Shown: positions 44,178 to 55,032, counted from the stretch's first letter. The stretch: DNA of 64,000 nt from Aquipseudomonas alcaligenes NBRC 14159 (GCF_000467105.1 NZ_BATI01000008.1:62001-126000), one strand, 5' to 3'. Program-made: numbers and translations. Notes: generated by a model from the sequence alone, not told the origin.

Positions 44178-45851
44178 ATGCCCTACAAGACGCTTCTCGC
44201 CTGCCTGCTGCTGACCTGCACGCTCGCCACCCAGGCAGCAGCGCCCAAACCGCAGCAGGCCGCCGTCGCCACCGCCCATCCGGCGGCCACCGTTGCCGGC
44301 CTGGAAACCCTGGCCCACGGCGGTAACGCCTTCGATGCCGCCGTCGCCATCGCGGCCGCGCTGGCCGTGGCCGAACCCTATGGCTCGGGCCTGGGCGGGG
44401 GTGGCTTTTTCCTGCTGCGCCAGGCCGGCGAGAAACCCGCGTACCGCTTCGTCGATGCCCGCGAGCGCGCGCCCCTGGCGGCCGGCCCGGACCTCTATCG
44501 GCGTAACGGGACGGTACAGCGCGAGCTGTCGCTGAACGGCCCGCTGGCTGCGGCCATCCCCGGCCTGCCGGCGGCCCTGGCACATCTGGCCGAGCGCTAT
44601 GGCAAGCTGCCGCTGAACGATTCGCTGACCCCCGCAATCCGCCTGGCGCGCGATGGCGTGGGGATCGATCAGGTCTACCGCGAGCGGGCCGAATGGCGCC
44701 TGCAGGCACTGCAGCAGGACCCGGCCAGCGCGGCCATCTTCCTTGATCAGGGGCAAGTTCCTCCCCTGCACGGCCTGCTGCGCCAGCCGGCGCTGGCGCG
44801 CACCCTGGAACGCCTGGCGCGTGATGGCCATGCCGGCTTCTATGCCGGGGAGACAGCCCGCTTGCTGCTTGAGGGTGTCAAAACCGCCGGTGGCGTATGG
44901 AGTGCGCGCGACTTGCGCGACTACCGGGTGGTCGAGCGTCAGCCGCTGCGCATCAGCCTGAAGAGCGGCCGCGAGCTGATCACTGCACCGCCCCCTTCGG
45001 CCGGCGGCGTAGCCCTAGCGCAAAGCCTGCTGATGCTGCAGGAGCTGCCCTGGCAAAAAGCCGGCGCCGTGCAGCGCAGCCACTATGTGGTGGAGGTCCT
45101 GCGCCGCGCCTATCGCGACCGTGGCCTGCTGGGCGACCCGGACCAGGTGCGCAACCCGCTGCCCAGGCTGCTCGCCCCCGACTATCTGGAGAACCTGGCC
45201 AAGGGCATTGCCCTGCAGCATGCCACGCCCAGCACCAGCCTGCCGCCGGCACCAGGCTGGCGCGAGGGCGATCACACCACCCACTTCACCGTGCTCGACA
45301 CCGAGGGCAATGCGGTGGCGGCCACCCTGTCGATCAACCTGCCATTCGGCGCAGCCTTCACCGCGCCCGGTACCGGCGTGCTGCTGAACAACGAGATGGA
45401 CGACTTCGCCGCCGACCCCGGTGGCAGCAATGCCTACGGCCTGACGGGCAGCCAGGCCAACCTCATCGCCCCGGGCAAGCGGCCGCTGTCGTCGATGAGT
45501 CCGACCTTCATCGAAAGCAAGACCGAGCTGGCATCCTTCGGCACTCCCGGCGGCAGCCGCATTCCCAGCATGGTGCTGCTGGCCGCGCTCGACTACCTGG
45601 ATGGCAAGCCGGTGCAGCAATGGCCGGCCACGCCGCGCTATCACCACCAGTATCTGCCGGATGTGGTCGAGTACGAGCCCGACGCCTTCAGCGCCAGCCA
45701 GCTGCGCAGTCTGGAGATGCGCGGCCACCGGCTCAAGCGGGTGGAGCGCCGCTATGGTAACCAGCAGGTGCTGCTGTGGCGCAAGGACAGCGGCCGGGTA
45801 GAGGCCGCCAGCGACCCCCGTGGCTTGGGGCGAGCCGAACTGTGGAAATAA
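44178..45851 (+). CDS. ggt: Gamma-glutamyltransferase (periplasmic)
   Basis: 557 residues with a signal peptide (LLACLLLTCTLATQAAA). Cleaves glutathione and other gamma-glutamyl compounds. The precursor self-cleaves before Thr368 (HTTHFTVLDTEGNAVA), giving a large and a small subunit. The small subunit has NNEMDDF, GKRPLSSMSPTF and GTPGGSRI, which hold the gamma-glutamate carboxylate. The large subunit has HPAATVAGLETLAHGGNAFDA and the GSGLGGGGF loop. Ends in a long perfect inverted repeat. Confidence 0.96.
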   Translation: MPYKTLLACLLLTCTLATQAAAPKPQQAAVATAHPAATVAGLETLAHGGNAFDAAVAIAAALAVAEPYGSGLGGGGFFLLRQAGEKPAYRFVDARERAPLAAGPDLYRRNGTVQRELSLNGPLAAAIPGLPAALAHLAERYGKLPLNDSLTPAIRLARDGVGIDQVYRERAEWRLQALQQDPASAAIFLDQGQVPPLHGLLRQPALARTLERLARDGHAGFYAGETARLLLEGVKTAGGVWSARDLRDYRVVERQPLRISLKSGRELITAPPPSAGGVALAQSLLMLQELPWQKAGAVQRSHYVVEVLRRAYRDRGLLGDPDQVRNPLPRLLAPDYLENLAKGIALQHATPSTSLPPAPGWREGDHTTHFTVLDTEGNAVAATLSINLPFGAAFTAPGTGVLLNNEMDDFAADPGGSNAYGLTGSQANLIAPGKRPLSSMSPTFIESKTELASFGTPGGSRIPSMVLLAALDYLDGKPVQQWPATPRYHHQYLPDVVEYEPDAFSASQLRSLEMRGHRLKRVERRYGNQQVLLWRKDSGRVEAASDPRGLGRAELWK

Positions 45852-45856
45852 CCGCC

Positions 45857-45902
45857 GCAGAAACACAGAAGCCGGTCATCAGACCGGCTTCTGTGTTTCT
45901 GC
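45857..45902. terminator. 21-bp bidirectional terminator
   Basis: Arms 45857-45877 and 45882-45902 are perfectly complementary (core AGCCGGTC/GACCGGCT), loop ATCA. It serves the convergent ggt and the small minus-strand gene; T-rich ends on both strands. Confidence 0.85.
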
Positions 45903-45911
45903 GAGGAAGGA

Positions 45912-46250
45912 TCAGTCCTTCTTGTAGCCGCTTTCGGTGCAGCCCAGGCAACGCACGAAGGCAGCCATGCCCGGCTCGACCACCAGCGCCTGACCAGCTT
46001 CCTTGACGTTGCCACCGGCAGCGGTGAACGGCAGGCTGACCAGGAACATACCGGCACCAATCACGGTACCCGCAATCAGCAGCGGACGCGCGATGAGCAG
46101 GTCACCCGCCATGGCGTAGCCTTTGGGAGCATTGGCGGTATAGATGGGGTCGCCGCTAGCATTCTGCTGAACCACTTCCGCCTGCGCCGGCAGTGCCAGC
46201 AGGCCAGTGGTCAGAGCCAACACAGCGGCGGTAGTGCGAAACAGGTTCAT
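45912..46250 (-). CDS. Small secreted protein of unknown function
   Basis: 112 residues from ATG 46250 (AAGGA seven bases upstream). Signal peptide [24 protein letters not shown], then mature [10 protein letters not shown]. It has one hydrophobic segment ([26 protein letters not shown]) and a C-terminal Cys pair [12 protein letters not shown], like other short Pseudomonas proteins that carry RCxGC tails. Function unknown; membrane-associated periplasmic protein inferred. Confidence 0.78.
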   Translation of the reverse strand: MNLFRTTAAVLALTTGLLALPAQAEVVQQNASGDPIYTANAPKGYAMAGDLLIARPLLIAGTVIGAGMFLVSLPFTAAGGNVKEAGQALVVEPGMAAFVRCLGCTESGYKKD

Positions 46251-46334
46251 GGCGCGGTCCTTCATTTATGTAGTTATGGCAGAGCGTTGCAGCTAACTAT
46301 AACAGCGCTCACGCAATTGTCAGCGTGAACCCTG

Positions 46335-46913
46335 TCAATCGCCGTAGAACGCATATTCCGGCTTCTTCGGCACATAGGGGCGGAAGAATGCCAGCAGCGC
46401 CTGCAAATCCGCCTCGGCATCACCGGTCGGCTGGAACGGCGCGCCGATCACCACGCGGCGGTTGGCGAAGTCCAGCGCCCCGGGCACGATCGGCACGCCG
46501 GCGCCCAGGGCGATATGGTAGAAGCCCATCTTCCAGCGCTCGACCTTCTTGCGCGTACCTTCCGGCGACAGCACCAGAATGAACTCGCGGTTGTCGCGAA
46601 AGCCCTGGATCGCCTGCTCCACCATGTTCAAGCTGAGGTGGCGCTGGATCGGAATGCCGCCCCAGCTGCGCATCAGCCCGCCGAAGGGCCAGCGGAAAAT
46701 GCTGTGCTTGCCGAACCAGCGGGCGTTCAGGCGCAGCACGAACTTCAGGGCGATGAAGATCACGAAGTCCCAGTTGGAGGTGTGGTGGGCGCCGATGGCG
46801 ACGAACTTGTCGAGCCGTGGCAGCTCGCCCTCGATGCGCCAGCCCATCAGCTTCAGCGCGGTGCGCCCGATCCACTCGGCGAGCGGGTTGGGCGGCAGGT
46901 AATTGCCGTACAT
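46335..46913 (-). CDS. PlsC-like 1-acyl-glycerol-phosphate acyltransferase family protein
   Basis: 192 residues. The catalytic H-x4-D motif is HTSNWD near residue 44, in GAHHTSNWDFVIF. The glycerol-phosphate binding motif is SPEGTRKKVERWKMGFYHIA near 115-134, and GVPIVPGALDF follows. It is a short soluble or membrane-associated member; the acyl acceptor is unknown. Downstream of mutM with 38 bases between, probably co-transcribed. Confidence 0.88.
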   Translation of the reverse strand: MYGNYLPPNPLAEWIGRTALKLMGWRIEGELPRLDKFVAIGAHHTSNWDFVIFIALKFVLRLNARWFGKHSIFRWPFGGLMRSWGGIPIQRHLSLNMVEQAIQGFRDNREFILVLSPEGTRKKVERWKMGFYHIALGAGVPIVPGALDFANRRVVIGAPFQPTGDAEADLQALLAFFRPYVPKKPEYAFYGD

Positions 46914-46951
46914 CCTGGTTCCTACTGCTTGTTCTTATTCTGGGTGAAGCG

Positions 46952-47764
46952 TTAGCGCTGGCATTTCGGGCAGTACACGCTGGCGCGCTGGCCCAGTTTC
47001 ACCTCGCGCAGGGTCGTGCCGCAAACCTTGCAGAACTCCCCGCCACGACCATAGGCAAACAGCTCCTGCTGGAAATAACCCGGCTGACCGTCACCACCGA
47101 TGAAGTCGCGCAGGGTCGTGCCGCCGCGCTCGATGGCATAGGCGAGGATGCGCTTGATCTCTTCAGCCAGTTTCACATAGCGCGCCCGCGAGATGGAGCC
47201 GGCCTCGCGGCGCGGATCGATGCCGGCCGCGAACAGCGCTTCCGTCGCATAGATATTGCCGACGCCGACCACCACCGCGTTGTCCATGATGAAGGGCTTG
47301 ACTGCCATGCTGCGCCCGCGCGACTGCTGGAACAGGCGCTCACCGTCGAAAGCCGCGGTCAGCGGCTCAGGCCCCAGTTTCGCCAGCAGCTCGTGACGCA
47401 GCGGATCGCTGCTCCACAGCAGCGCGCCAAAACGCCGCGGGTCGGTGTAGCGCAACGCCAGGCCCGACTCCAGCTCGATGTCGACATGCTCGTGCTTGGC
47501 CGCCGGCGTACCCACCGGCACCAGGCGCAGGTTGCCGGACATGCCCAGGTGGCCGATCAGCGTGCCGCTCTCGGCCTGGATCAGCAGGTACTTGGCGCGC
47601 CGCTCGACGCACTGGATGCGCTGGCCGGACAGGCGCACATCGAGTTCCTCGGGGATCGGCCAGCGCAGGCGGCGCTCGCGCACCACCACACGGGTGACGC
47701 GCTGCCCCTCCAGATGGGGGGCAATGCCACGGCGGGTGGTTTCGACTTCGGGTAGTTCGGGCAT
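46952..47764 (-). CDS. mutM: Formamidopyrimidine-DNA glycosylase MutM (Fpg)
   Basis: 270 residues. Excises 8-oxoguanine and formamidopyrimidines, then cleaves the abasic site. Catalytic Pro2-Glu3 at [13 protein letters not shown]2TH region [20 protein letters not shown] near 167, and the C-terminal zinc finger CKVCGTTL...YCPKCQR. Works with MutY (at 1.7 kb) in the GO repair system. Confidence 0.97.
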   Translation of the reverse strand: MPELPEVETTRRGIAPHLEGQRVTRVVVRERRLRWPIPEELDVRLSGQRIQCVERRAKYLLIQAESGTLIGHLGMSGNLRLVPVGTPAAKHEHVDIELESGLALRYTDPRRFGALLWSSDPLRHELLAKLGPEPLTAAFDGERLFQQSRGRSMAVKPFIMDNAVVVGVGNIYATEALFAAGIDPRREAGSISRARYVKLAEEIKRILAYAIERGGTTLRDFIGGDGQPGYFQQELFAYGRGGEFCKVCGTTLREVKLGQRASVYCPKCQR

Positions 47765-47827
47765 GCAGCGACTCGGTACGACGGTGAGCAGGCCGACAAC
47801 CCTAGCAGGAAGGCGGCGGACGGGGAA

Positions 47828-48694
47828 TCAGCCCGGCCCCAGCTCGCGAATCGACTCGCGCAGGTTCTCGAAGTCGTATTCGGACAGGCCCACATACTCC
47901 AGCACCAGGGTCTGGATACTTTCCCACTCATGGTCGCTTTCCTGGTTGCCCAGCACCCGGTAGGTCGAACAGATGTGCTCGGCCATCTTGAGGATCGCCA
48001 TCAGCGTCTTCAGCGGTGCATCACGGCCGGTATCGTCCTCGAACAGCGACAGCGCATTGTGGTGATTGGCGATGGCCTCGCACAGGTGCAGTGGCAGGTT
48101 CCATGACTTGGCGGTGAAGTAGCCGACCACCGCATGGTTGGTATTGAGCAGGCGGTTCTCGGTGTCCACCACGCGACGCTCATGGCTGGCGTTGTAGTAA
48201 GCCTCCTCCAGCACCGTCATGTAGTTGGGGAAGCGCTTGACCATCAGCGGGATGCCGCAGTTGTGGAACAGGCCCAGGGTATAGGCCTCGTCCGGCGACT
48301 TGTAGCCGATGCGCTTGGCCAGCGTCAGGCAGGTCATGGCCACGTCCTGGGCGGTGTCCCAGAAGCGGTTCAAGGTGACGATCGCCTCGTCGGTCAGCTC
48401 GCCTTTGATCGACTGGGCATTGATCAGGTTGATCACCGAATTGCAGCCCAGCAGGTTGACCGCCTGCTGGATCGAGGCAATGCGGTTGGACAGGCCGAAA
48501 TAGGGCGAGTTGACGATCTTCAGCAGCGCGCCGGAGAGGCCCGGGTCCTGGCTGATCAGCTTGGCGATGGTTTTCAGGTCCGGATTGGGCAGGAACTGCT
48601 CCATCTGCAGATCCACCATGATCTGTGGCTGCGGCGGCACGCTGATGCCCTGCAGCACCTGTTGGATCTGTTCGGCGGAGAGTTCTTGGGTCAT
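47828..48694 (-). CDS. HDOD-domain signalling protein
   Basis: 288 residues from ATG 48694. The HDOD core covers about 20-215: LPNPDLKTIAKLISQDPGLSGA (split), KIVNSPYFGLSNRIASIQQAVNLLG, and HNCGIPLMVKRFPNYM. HDOD proteins are usually non-enzymatic relatives of HD phosphohydrolases that act in signalling scaffolds. No GGDEF, EAL or receiver domain is fused. An upstream ATG at 48724 is possible but is poorly placed. Divergent from rlmI. Confidence 0.9.
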   Translation of the reverse strand: MTQELSAEQIQQVLQGISVPPQPQIMVDLQMEQFLPNPDLKTIAKLISQDPGLSGALLKIVNSPYFGLSNRIASIQQAVNLLGCNSVINLINAQSIKGELTDEAIVTLNRFWDTAQDVAMTCLTLAKRIGYKSPDEAYTLGLFHNCGIPLMVKRFPNYMTVLEEAYYNASHERRVVDTENRLLNTNHAVVGYFTAKSWNLPLHLCEAIANHHNALSLFEDDTGRDAPLKTLMAILKMAEHICSTYRVLGNQESDHEWESIQTLVLEYVGLSEYDFENLRESIRELGPG

Positions 48695-48791
48695 GGCACG
48701 GGACTGAAGTGTGAGAATCGACACAGTTTAGCCAAAGCTTTCCCGACGCCACAGCCAACTTTTGTAAACGCCGTGAGCCGGGCGAAACGGC

Positions 48792-48797
48792 TATAAT
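48792..48797 (+). promoter_or_regulatory. -10 element of rlmI
   Basis: Perfect TATAAT 27 bases before the rlmI ATG, with a GGAG ribosome site. A TTGTAA 24 bases upstream is too far to be a proper -35. Confidence 0.5.
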
Positions 48798-48823
48798 TCC
48801 GCTCTTTTTCGCGGAGTAGCCCC

Positions 48824-50020
48824 ATGTCCCTGCCCAGCCTGCACCTCAAAGCCAACGCCGATCGTCGCCTGCGGGCCGGCCACCTGTGGGTCTACAGCAA
48901 CGAGATCGATGTGGCCGCCACGCCGCTGAACCTGTTCCAGCCCGGCGACCAGGCCGTGCTCGAAGCCGCCGGCGGCAAGGCCCTGGGTATCGTCGCGATG
49001 AGCCCGAACAACCTGATCTGCGCCCGCCTGCTGTCGCGCGACGTCAAGCACGTGCTGGACAAGTCGCTGCTGGTGCACCGCCTCAACGTCGCCCTGAGCC
49101 TGCGCGAGCGCCTGTTCGACACCCCGCACTACCGCCTGGTGTACGGCGATTCCGACCTGCTGCCGGGCCTGGTGGTGGACCGCTTCGGCGACCACCTGGT
49201 GGTGCAGCTGGCCTCCGCCACCATGGAGCAGGCCAAGGACGCCGTCATCGACGCCCTGGTCCAGGTGCTCAAACCGCGCGGCATCCTGTTCAAGAACGAC
49301 TCCGCCGCGCGTGACGCCGAGGGCCTCACCCGCTACGTCGAGACCGCCTTCGGCCTGGTGCCGGAGTGGGTGGCGCTGGAAGAGAACGGCGTGAAGTTCG
49401 AGGCGCCGGTGCAGGGCGGGCAGAAGACCGGCTGGTTCTACGACCACCGCATGAACCGCGCGCGCCTGGCCCCCTACGTCAAGGGCAAGCGCGTGCTCGA
49501 CCTGTTCAGCTACGTCGGCGGCTGGGGCGTGCAGGCCGCCGCCTTCGGCGCCAGCGAAGTGTTCTGCGTCGACGGCTCGGCCCTGGCGCTGGACGGCGTG
49601 GAGCGCAACGCCACGCTCAACGGCGTGGCCGAGAAGGTCACCTGCATCGAGGGCGATGTGTTCGAGGCACTCAAGGAGCTGAAGGCCGCCGAGGAGCGCT
49701 TCGACGTGGTGGTCGCCGACCCGCCCGCCTTCATCAAGCGCAAGAAGGACCTGAAGAACGGCGAGGCTGCCTACCGCCGCCTCAACGAGCAGGCCATGCG
49801 CTTGCTCAACAAGGACGGCATCCTGGTCAGCGCCAGCTGCTCCATGCACCTGCCCGAGGACGACCTGCAGAACATCCTGCTGACCAGCGCCCGCCACCTC
49901 GACCGCAACATCCAATTGCTGGAACGCGGCGGCCAGGGCCCGGACCACCCGGTGCACCCGGCGATCCCGGAAACCCGCTACATCAAGAGCCTGACCGTGC
50001 GCCTGCTGCCCAACAGCTGA
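48824..50020 (+). CDS. rlmI: 23S rRNA (cytosine1962-C5)-methyltransferase RlmI
   Basis: 398 residues. N-terminal PUA domain (KANADRRLRAGHLWVYSNEI), then EEHB-type linker (VQGGQKTGWFYDHRMNR near 201) and the Rossmann methyltransferase: VLDLFSYVGGWGVQAAAFGA near 224, DVVVADPPAFIKRKKDL near 299, and catalytic SASCSMHL near 344. Methylates C1962 of 23S rRNA. Single-gene unit. Confidence 0.94.
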   Translation: MSLPSLHLKANADRRLRAGHLWVYSNEIDVAATPLNLFQPGDQAVLEAAGGKALGIVAMSPNNLICARLLSRDVKHVLDKSLLVHRLNVALSLRERLFDTPHYRLVYGDSDLLPGLVVDRFGDHLVVQLASATMEQAKDAVIDALVQVLKPRGILFKNDSAARDAEGLTRYVETAFGLVPEWVALEENGVKFEAPVQGGQKTGWFYDHRMNRARLAPYVKGKRVLDLFSYVGGWGVQAAAFGASEVFCVDGSALALDGVERNATLNGVAEKVTCIEGDVFEALKELKAAEERFDVVVADPPAFIKRKKDLKNGEAAYRRLNEQAMRLLNKDGILVSASCSMHLPEDDLQNILLTSARHLDRNIQLLERGGQGPDHPVHPAIPETRYIKSLTVRLLPNS

Positions 50021-50235
50021 GTGCCGACCGCCTGCGGCCCGCCAACCTTCCCCCGGCGGCCGCGGCCGGCGTAGAATCGGGGCATTCCTCGCCAGGCATC
50101 CTCCGGCGGGCTTGTGAGCCCGGGCCGAGCGGACGGAGATCCCGTCCCGCTGCACGCCCTCCCTCGACGCGGCCATCTGCCGCCGACCCGCTCACCACAC
50201 ACCACTGCTTCCCTGATTAGCCGCAGGAATCCGTC

Positions 50236-52074
50236 ATGCCCGATTACCGCTCGAAGACCTCCACCCACGGCCGCAACATGGCCGGCGCCCGCGCCCTGTG
50301 GCGCGCCACCGGGATGAAGGACGAAGACTTCAAGAAACCGATCATCGCCATCGCCAACTCCTTTACCCAGTTCGTCCCGGGCCATGTGCACCTGAAGGAC
50401 CTAGGCCAGCTGGTCGCCCGCGAGATCGAGAAAGCCGGCGGCGTGGCCAAGGAATTCAACACCATCGCCGTCGACGACGGCATCGCCATGGGCCATGACG
50501 GCATGCTCTATTCGCTGCCGAGCCGCGAGATCATCGCCGACTCCGTAGAGTACATGGTCAACGCCCACTGCGCCGACGCCATCGTCTGCATCAGCAATTG
50601 CGACAAGATCACCCCCGGCATGCTGATGGCCGCGCTGCGCCTGAACATCCCGGTGGTGTTCGTCTCCGGCGGCCCGATGGAAGCCGGCAAGACCAAGCTG
50701 GCCAGCCACGGCCTCGATCTGGTCGACGCTATGGTGGTGGCCGCCGACGACTCCTGCTCCGACGAGAAGGTCGCCGAGTACGAGCGCAGCGCCTGCCCGA
50801 CCTGCGGCAGCTGCTCCGGCATGTTCACCGCCAACTCGATGAACTGCCTGACCGAGGCCCTCGGCCTGTCGCTGCCGGGCAACGGCTCGACCCTGGCCAC
50901 CCACAGTGATCGCGAGCAGCTGTTCCTGCGGGCCGGCCGCCTGATCGTCGACCTGTGCCGTCAGTACTACAACGAAGGCAACGACAACGTCCTGCCGCGC
51001 AACATCGCCAGCTTCAAGGCGTTCGAGAACGCCATGACCCTGGACATCGCCATGGGCGGCTCGACCAACACCATCCTGCACCTGCTGGCCGCCGCCCAGG
51101 AGGCCGAGCTGGCCTTCGACCTGCGCGACATCGACCGGCTGTCGCGCAAGGTGCCGCAGCTGTGCAAGGTGGCGCCGAACATCCAGAAGTACCATATGGA
51201 AGACGTGCACCGCGCCGGCGGCATCTTCTCCATCCTCGGCGAGCTGGCCCGTGGCGGCCTGCTGCACACCGACGTGCCGACCGTGCACAGCCCGAGCATG
51301 GCCGAGGCCATCGCCCAGTGGGACATCACCCAGACCAACGACGAGAAGGTCCACACCTTCTTCAAGGCCGGCCCGGCCGGCATCCCGACCCAGGTGGCGT
51401 TCAGCCAGAGCACCCGCTGGGACAGCCTGGACGACGACCGCGAGCACGGCTGCATCCGCTCGGTCGAGCACGCCTACTCGCAGGAAGGCGGCCTGGCCGT
51501 GCTGTACGGCAACATTGCCCTGGACGGCTGCGTGGTGAAGACCGCCGGCGTGGACGAATCCATCCACGTGTTCGAAGGCAACGCGAAGATCTTCGAGAGC
51601 CAGGACAGCGCTGTGAAGGGCATCCTCGCCGATGAAGTGAAGCCGGGCGACATCGTCATCATCCGCTACGAAGGCCCGAAAGGCGGCCCGGGCATGCAGG
51701 AAATGCTGTATCCGACCAGCTACCTGAAGTCCAAGGGCCTGGGCAAGCAGTGCGCCCTGCTCACCGATGGCCGCTTCTCCGGCGGCACCTCGGGCCTGTC
51801 CATCGGCCACGCCTCGCCGGAAGCCGCTGCCGGCGGCGCCATCGGCCTGGTCCAGGACGGCGACAAGGTGCTGATCGACATCCCCAGCCGCAGCATCAAC
51901 CTGCTGGTATCGGATGAGGAGCTGGCCAAACGCCGCGCCGAGCAGGACAAAAAAGGCTGGAAGCCGGTCGCCCCGCGTGCACGCAAGGTGTCCACCGCAC
52001 TGAAAGCCTACGCCCTGCTGGCCACCAGCGCCGACAAGGGTGCGGTACGCGACAAGGCACTGCTGGAAGGCTAA
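50236..52074 (+). CDS. ilvD: Dihydroxy-acid dehydratase IlvD
   Basis: 612 residues (usual about 613-617). Iron-sulfur enzyme of branched-chain amino-acid synthesis: dihydroxy acids to 2-keto acids. Fe-S and Mg residues lie in [16 protein letters not shown] near 116-131 and [20 protein letters not shown] near 185-204; [15 protein letters not shown] near 274 and [20 protein letters not shown] near 512 follow. The 215-base leader before the ATG is GC-rich, with no clear attenuator peptide. Ends at a strong terminator. Confidence 0.97.
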   Translation: MPDYRSKTSTHGRNMAGARALWRATGMKDEDFKKPIIAIANSFTQFVPGHVHLKDLGQLVAREIEKAGGVAKEFNTIAVDDGIAMGHDGMLYSLPSREIIADSVEYMVNAHCADAIVCISNCDKITPGMLMAALRLNIPVVFVSGGPMEAGKTKLASHGLDLVDAMVVAADDSCSDEKVAEYERSACPTCGSCSGMFTANSMNCLTEALGLSLPGNGSTLATHSDREQLFLRAGRLIVDLCRQYYNEGNDNVLPRNIASFKAFENAMTLDIAMGGSTNTILHLLAAAQEAELAFDLRDIDRLSRKVPQLCKVAPNIQKYHMEDVHRAGGIFSILGELARGGLLHTDVPTVHSPSMAEAIAQWDITQTNDEKVHTFFKAGPAGIPTQVAFSQSTRWDSLDDDREHGCIRSVEHAYSQEGGLAVLYGNIALDGCVVKTAGVDESIHVFEGNAKIFESQDSAVKGILADEVKPGDIVIIRYEGPKGGPGMQEMLYPTSYLKSKGLGKQCALLTDGRFSGGTSGLSIGHASPEAAAGGAIGLVQDGDKVLIDIPSRSINLLVSDEELAKRRAEQDKKGWKPVAPRARKVSTALKAYALLATSADKGAVRDKALLEG

Positions 52075-52099
52075 GCCACCTCTGCGCCAGCGCAGTCAT

Positions 52100-52128
52100 A
52101 AAAAACCCGGCATATAGCCGGGTTTTTT
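52100..52128. terminator. Bidirectional intrinsic terminator after ilvD
   Basis: AAAAACCCGGC, loop of five, GCCGGGTTTTTT. T runs on both strands, serving ilvD and the convergent minus-strand envelope genes. Confidence 0.9.
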
Positions 52129-52148
52129 ATTCATACGGGCAGAGCGCC

Positions 52149-53927
52149 TCAGGTTTCCTGCAGCTTTTCCGCCACCACAGCCTCGCCCTCCTGCTGGCGC
52201 AGAAGACCGGCGGCCTGTTCCTGCTCCAACGCGCCCCCCGGCGCCTGGCTGCGAGCACGGGTTTGCTCGTTCATCTGGAAAATCTGACTGGCCGACTTCA
52301 GATCCACTTCGTTGACCCCGGCGATTGCCTCGCGACTGTCGAAGAACTCGTCCAACTCACCGAGCACCGCCGCCAGGGTTTCGTCGCTCTTCTCGAACGA
52401 CAGCACATGACGCTGCTGCTCCAGGTTCATATTGCCGGAACGGGCGAAGGTGCTGGTCAGCAGGGTGCTGAGCAGGAACCAGGGGGTGATGGTCGAGCGC
52501 ACCACGATGTTTTCCGAACGGGTACTGTCGTAGATGCTCTGACCGGTGGAGAGCCTGGACTCGGTGTAGGTGCCCTCGATGGACAGGTCCAGCAACAGCG
52601 AACGGAACTGCAGTTCGGCCCAGAACAGGTTGCTCATGCGGCTGATGACCAGGCCGAACAGCAAGAACAGCAGCGGATAGCCCAGCAGCATCAGGTTCTC
52701 CGGCCGGTACGCCACCCGCGCCAGGTCATCCAGCAGCCCCACCAGCCAGAATGCGCCCGCCGCCAAGAGCAATTGCCCGACGGCACTGCTGACCATACGC
52801 ACCAGGCGGTAGGCCGGCGAATGCTCGATTTCCTGGTACACAGGCTGGGTTTCCACCAGAGTGCGTCCCTTGAAGGAACCCTTGTCGCGCCCACCCTCCT
52901 CGATCATCTCCGGGCTGAACTTCTGATAGACCCGGTTGGGAATCTCCTGGTAACGGCGATTGGCCAGGATGTGCGCCTCCAGGCGGATGAACAGCTCGCG
53001 CGGCACCAGGTTGCGCTGCCAGTTGTCGCGGTGCTCGGACACCTCGGTATGCGGGTCGACACTGCGCAGGCGCTGCAGCAACAGGAACAGCCCCAGGCCA
53101 CAGGCAAGCAGGGCCAGCGCCAGGGTGGTCAGCAGCAGCGGCGCCGGGTTGATCGGAAGGGTGGGAATGGCCTGCACCTGGCGATGCACGTAGACCAGAG
53201 CCACCGGCAGCAGAATCGCCAGAGCGATGATCAGACCGATGCGCGGCAGGCCGATATCCAGACCGCCACGGCTGTAGTGGCGCAGCGGGTTGCGCATGCC
53301 GAACCACAGCTTGAACAGGTACAGCGCCAGCAGGCTGCCCAGCCAGGCCATCACCGGCGTGCCCTCCAGGCGCGCCAGGCCGGTGGCACCGGCAAACCAG
53401 ACCAGGCCGAAGGTCAGCAGCATAAACAGGGTCATGCTCAGGCCGAACAGCAGGTTCTCCGCTAGCCCGCGGTAGGTCGGCGGCAGGAAGATCAGACGCG
53501 GGATCAGCGTATGCACCAGCCGCGCAAACAGGCTCTGCGGCTCCTTGAAAGTGGTGTTCTTGCGCCCCATCAGCATGCCGTGCAACTCATCAGCGGCGTA
53601 GCTCAGCTGATGCCGAGCATCCGCGTCGGCCTGGTTCTTCGCCAGGCTGGCCGGAACATTGCGCCCCACATAAAAGCGGAACACCTTGAGCAGGCCATTG
53701 CCCAGGGCGACCAGCCCCCAGACCAGCAGCGCCAGGCCCAAGCCGGCATGCAGCCAGCCCTCCACCTCGCGCCGGCCATCCACCAGGCCGGCGACCTGGA
53801 ACAGGCAGTAGATGCCCAGTGCCAGAATCAGGCCACCACGCAGCGCGACCAGCGCGCCCTCGATACGGAAGGGATTACGAATCCCCAGGGACTGCGAGCC
53901 AAAATCGTAAGCCATAGATACATCCAT
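52149..53927 (-). CDS. Unrecognised multi-pass membrane protein (envelope cluster gene 4)
   Basis: 592 residues, about eight membrane segments: two near 25-80, two near 160-207, two near 235-290 and two near 385-445 (GQLLLAAGAFWLVGLL and LLGYPLLFLLFGLVI). Two long soluble parts lie between them: 85-155 and 300-375, the second charged and holding QRNLVPRELFIRLEAHILANRRY. A soluble C-terminal region of about 140 residues follows, with DETLAAVLGELDEFF and a Gln/Glu-rich tail. I do not recognise the family. Probably expressed with genes 1-3, although a hairpin lies before it. Start at 53927 or 53915 is uncertain. Confidence 0.7.
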   Translation of the reverse strand: MDVSMAYDFGSQSLGIRNPFRIEGALVALRGGLILALGIYCLFQVAGLVDGRREVEGWLHAGLGLALLVWGLVALGNGLLKVFRFYVGRNVPASLAKNQADADARHQLSYAADELHGMLMGRKNTTFKEPQSLFARLVHTLIPRLIFLPPTYRGLAENLLFGLSMTLFMLLTFGLVWFAGATGLARLEGTPVMAWLGSLLALYLFKLWFGMRNPLRHYSRGGLDIGLPRIGLIIALAILLPVALVYVHRQVQAIPTLPINPAPLLLTTLALALLACGLGLFLLLQRLRSVDPHTEVSEHRDNWQRNLVPRELFIRLEAHILANRRYQEIPNRVYQKFSPEMIEEGGRDKGSFKGRTLVETQPVYQEIEHSPAYRLVRMVSSAVGQLLLAAGAFWLVGLLDDLARVAYRPENLMLLGYPLLFLLFGLVISRMSNLFWAELQFRSLLLDLSIEGTYTESRLSTGQSIYDSTRSENIVVRSTITPWFLLSTLLTSTFARSGNMNLEQQRHVLSFEKSDETLAAVLGELDEFFDSREAIAGVNEVDLKSASQIFQMNEQTRARSQAPGGALEQEQAAGLLRQQEGEAVVAEKLQET

Positions 53928-53974
53928 TACAGGCGTTATACCGGCAGGGAGCTTGCCGGCAGATCACTGCGCCC

Positions 53975-54001
53975 GGGGCGAGATCCTGCGATCTCACCCC
54001 C
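53975..54001 (-). terminator. Hairpin between envelope genes 3 and 4
   Basis: GGGG-C-GAGATC, loop CTGC, GATCTC-A-CCCCC: a 10-bp stem with one C/A mismatch, just after the gene 3 stop. A second stem CCGGCA/TGCCGG (53941-53946, 53954-53959) is next to it. It may reduce read-through into gene 4. Confidence 0.5.
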
Positions 54002-54013
54002 GCGCATGCTGGC

Positions 54014-55032
54014 TCAGAGGCTGCTCAGCTGAGGATTCAGACGCTCAACCAAACGTTTGGCCGCCCGTGGGCTGTCCAGCTTGGCGAGATCCAGCAGGCG
54101 TACTGGCTCGTCTGGTGCGATGTTCAGCTCAACACCATCGACCTTACCTAACAGAACCTGCTCCAGCAGCTCGCACACGTTATCCAGACCGCGCCCCAGC
54201 TCATCACTCTCACACTGCTTCACGCCACGTTCCACCTGGCGCTCGTAATGCTTCTGACGCTGACCTTCGGCATCACCGGCGGTCGGATCGAGTGGGGTGT
54301 TGTAGCGCTGCTGTAGAGCGATGCTGCGCGCCAGCATGCCGCGATCCTGGATAGAAAGAGTGATGCGACCGATTTCTGCGCGCTTCAGACTCTCGTCCAG
54401 CGCCTCCAGTTGCGCCAACACCTGGTAGAGGCCCTCGGCCTCGGCCAGATCGTCCGGCAGACGCCGCAGCGTGCGATTGAGGTCGCGCTGATTGTCCAGG
54501 CGATAGCTTATGCGACTGTCGAACATCTCAGGCAGGCCGATGAACACCTCGCTTTCGAGGCTACCGTCTTCGTCGTCGACATTGACGAACAGTTCCGCGT
54601 CGAAAGGCTTGAGGGTCATCAGACCACTGTTGAGAGCTGGCGCAAAGCTGTGGGCAGCACGCCCCAGGTTGCCACCAGCCATGCGGCTTAGACTGCTCAG
54701 CCCGGACAGTGCCTCCCGCCCCGCCTCAATACCCTGGAAGCGCAGACGTGCCTGACTCCGTTCATCGCTGTCAACCAACTCGCTGAGCGTAACCTTGGCA
54801 ATCCGCAGCGCCGGCTCATCAGCCCCCGAGTCCAGCTCCAGTCCAGCGATGCTGACGCTGCCACCGAACGGGCTGGCGGAGACCGAGCTCCAGCTGAGCT
54901 TGTCATCCAGCTCCATGTCGTACACCCAGTCCTCGAGCCGCTTCTCAGCCTGCTTGCTGCTGTAGGCACTGAGGCCGAAGTAGGTGGCAGCCAGCACTAC
55001 GGCAGCGCCGCCACCAATCAAAGCAAGGCGCT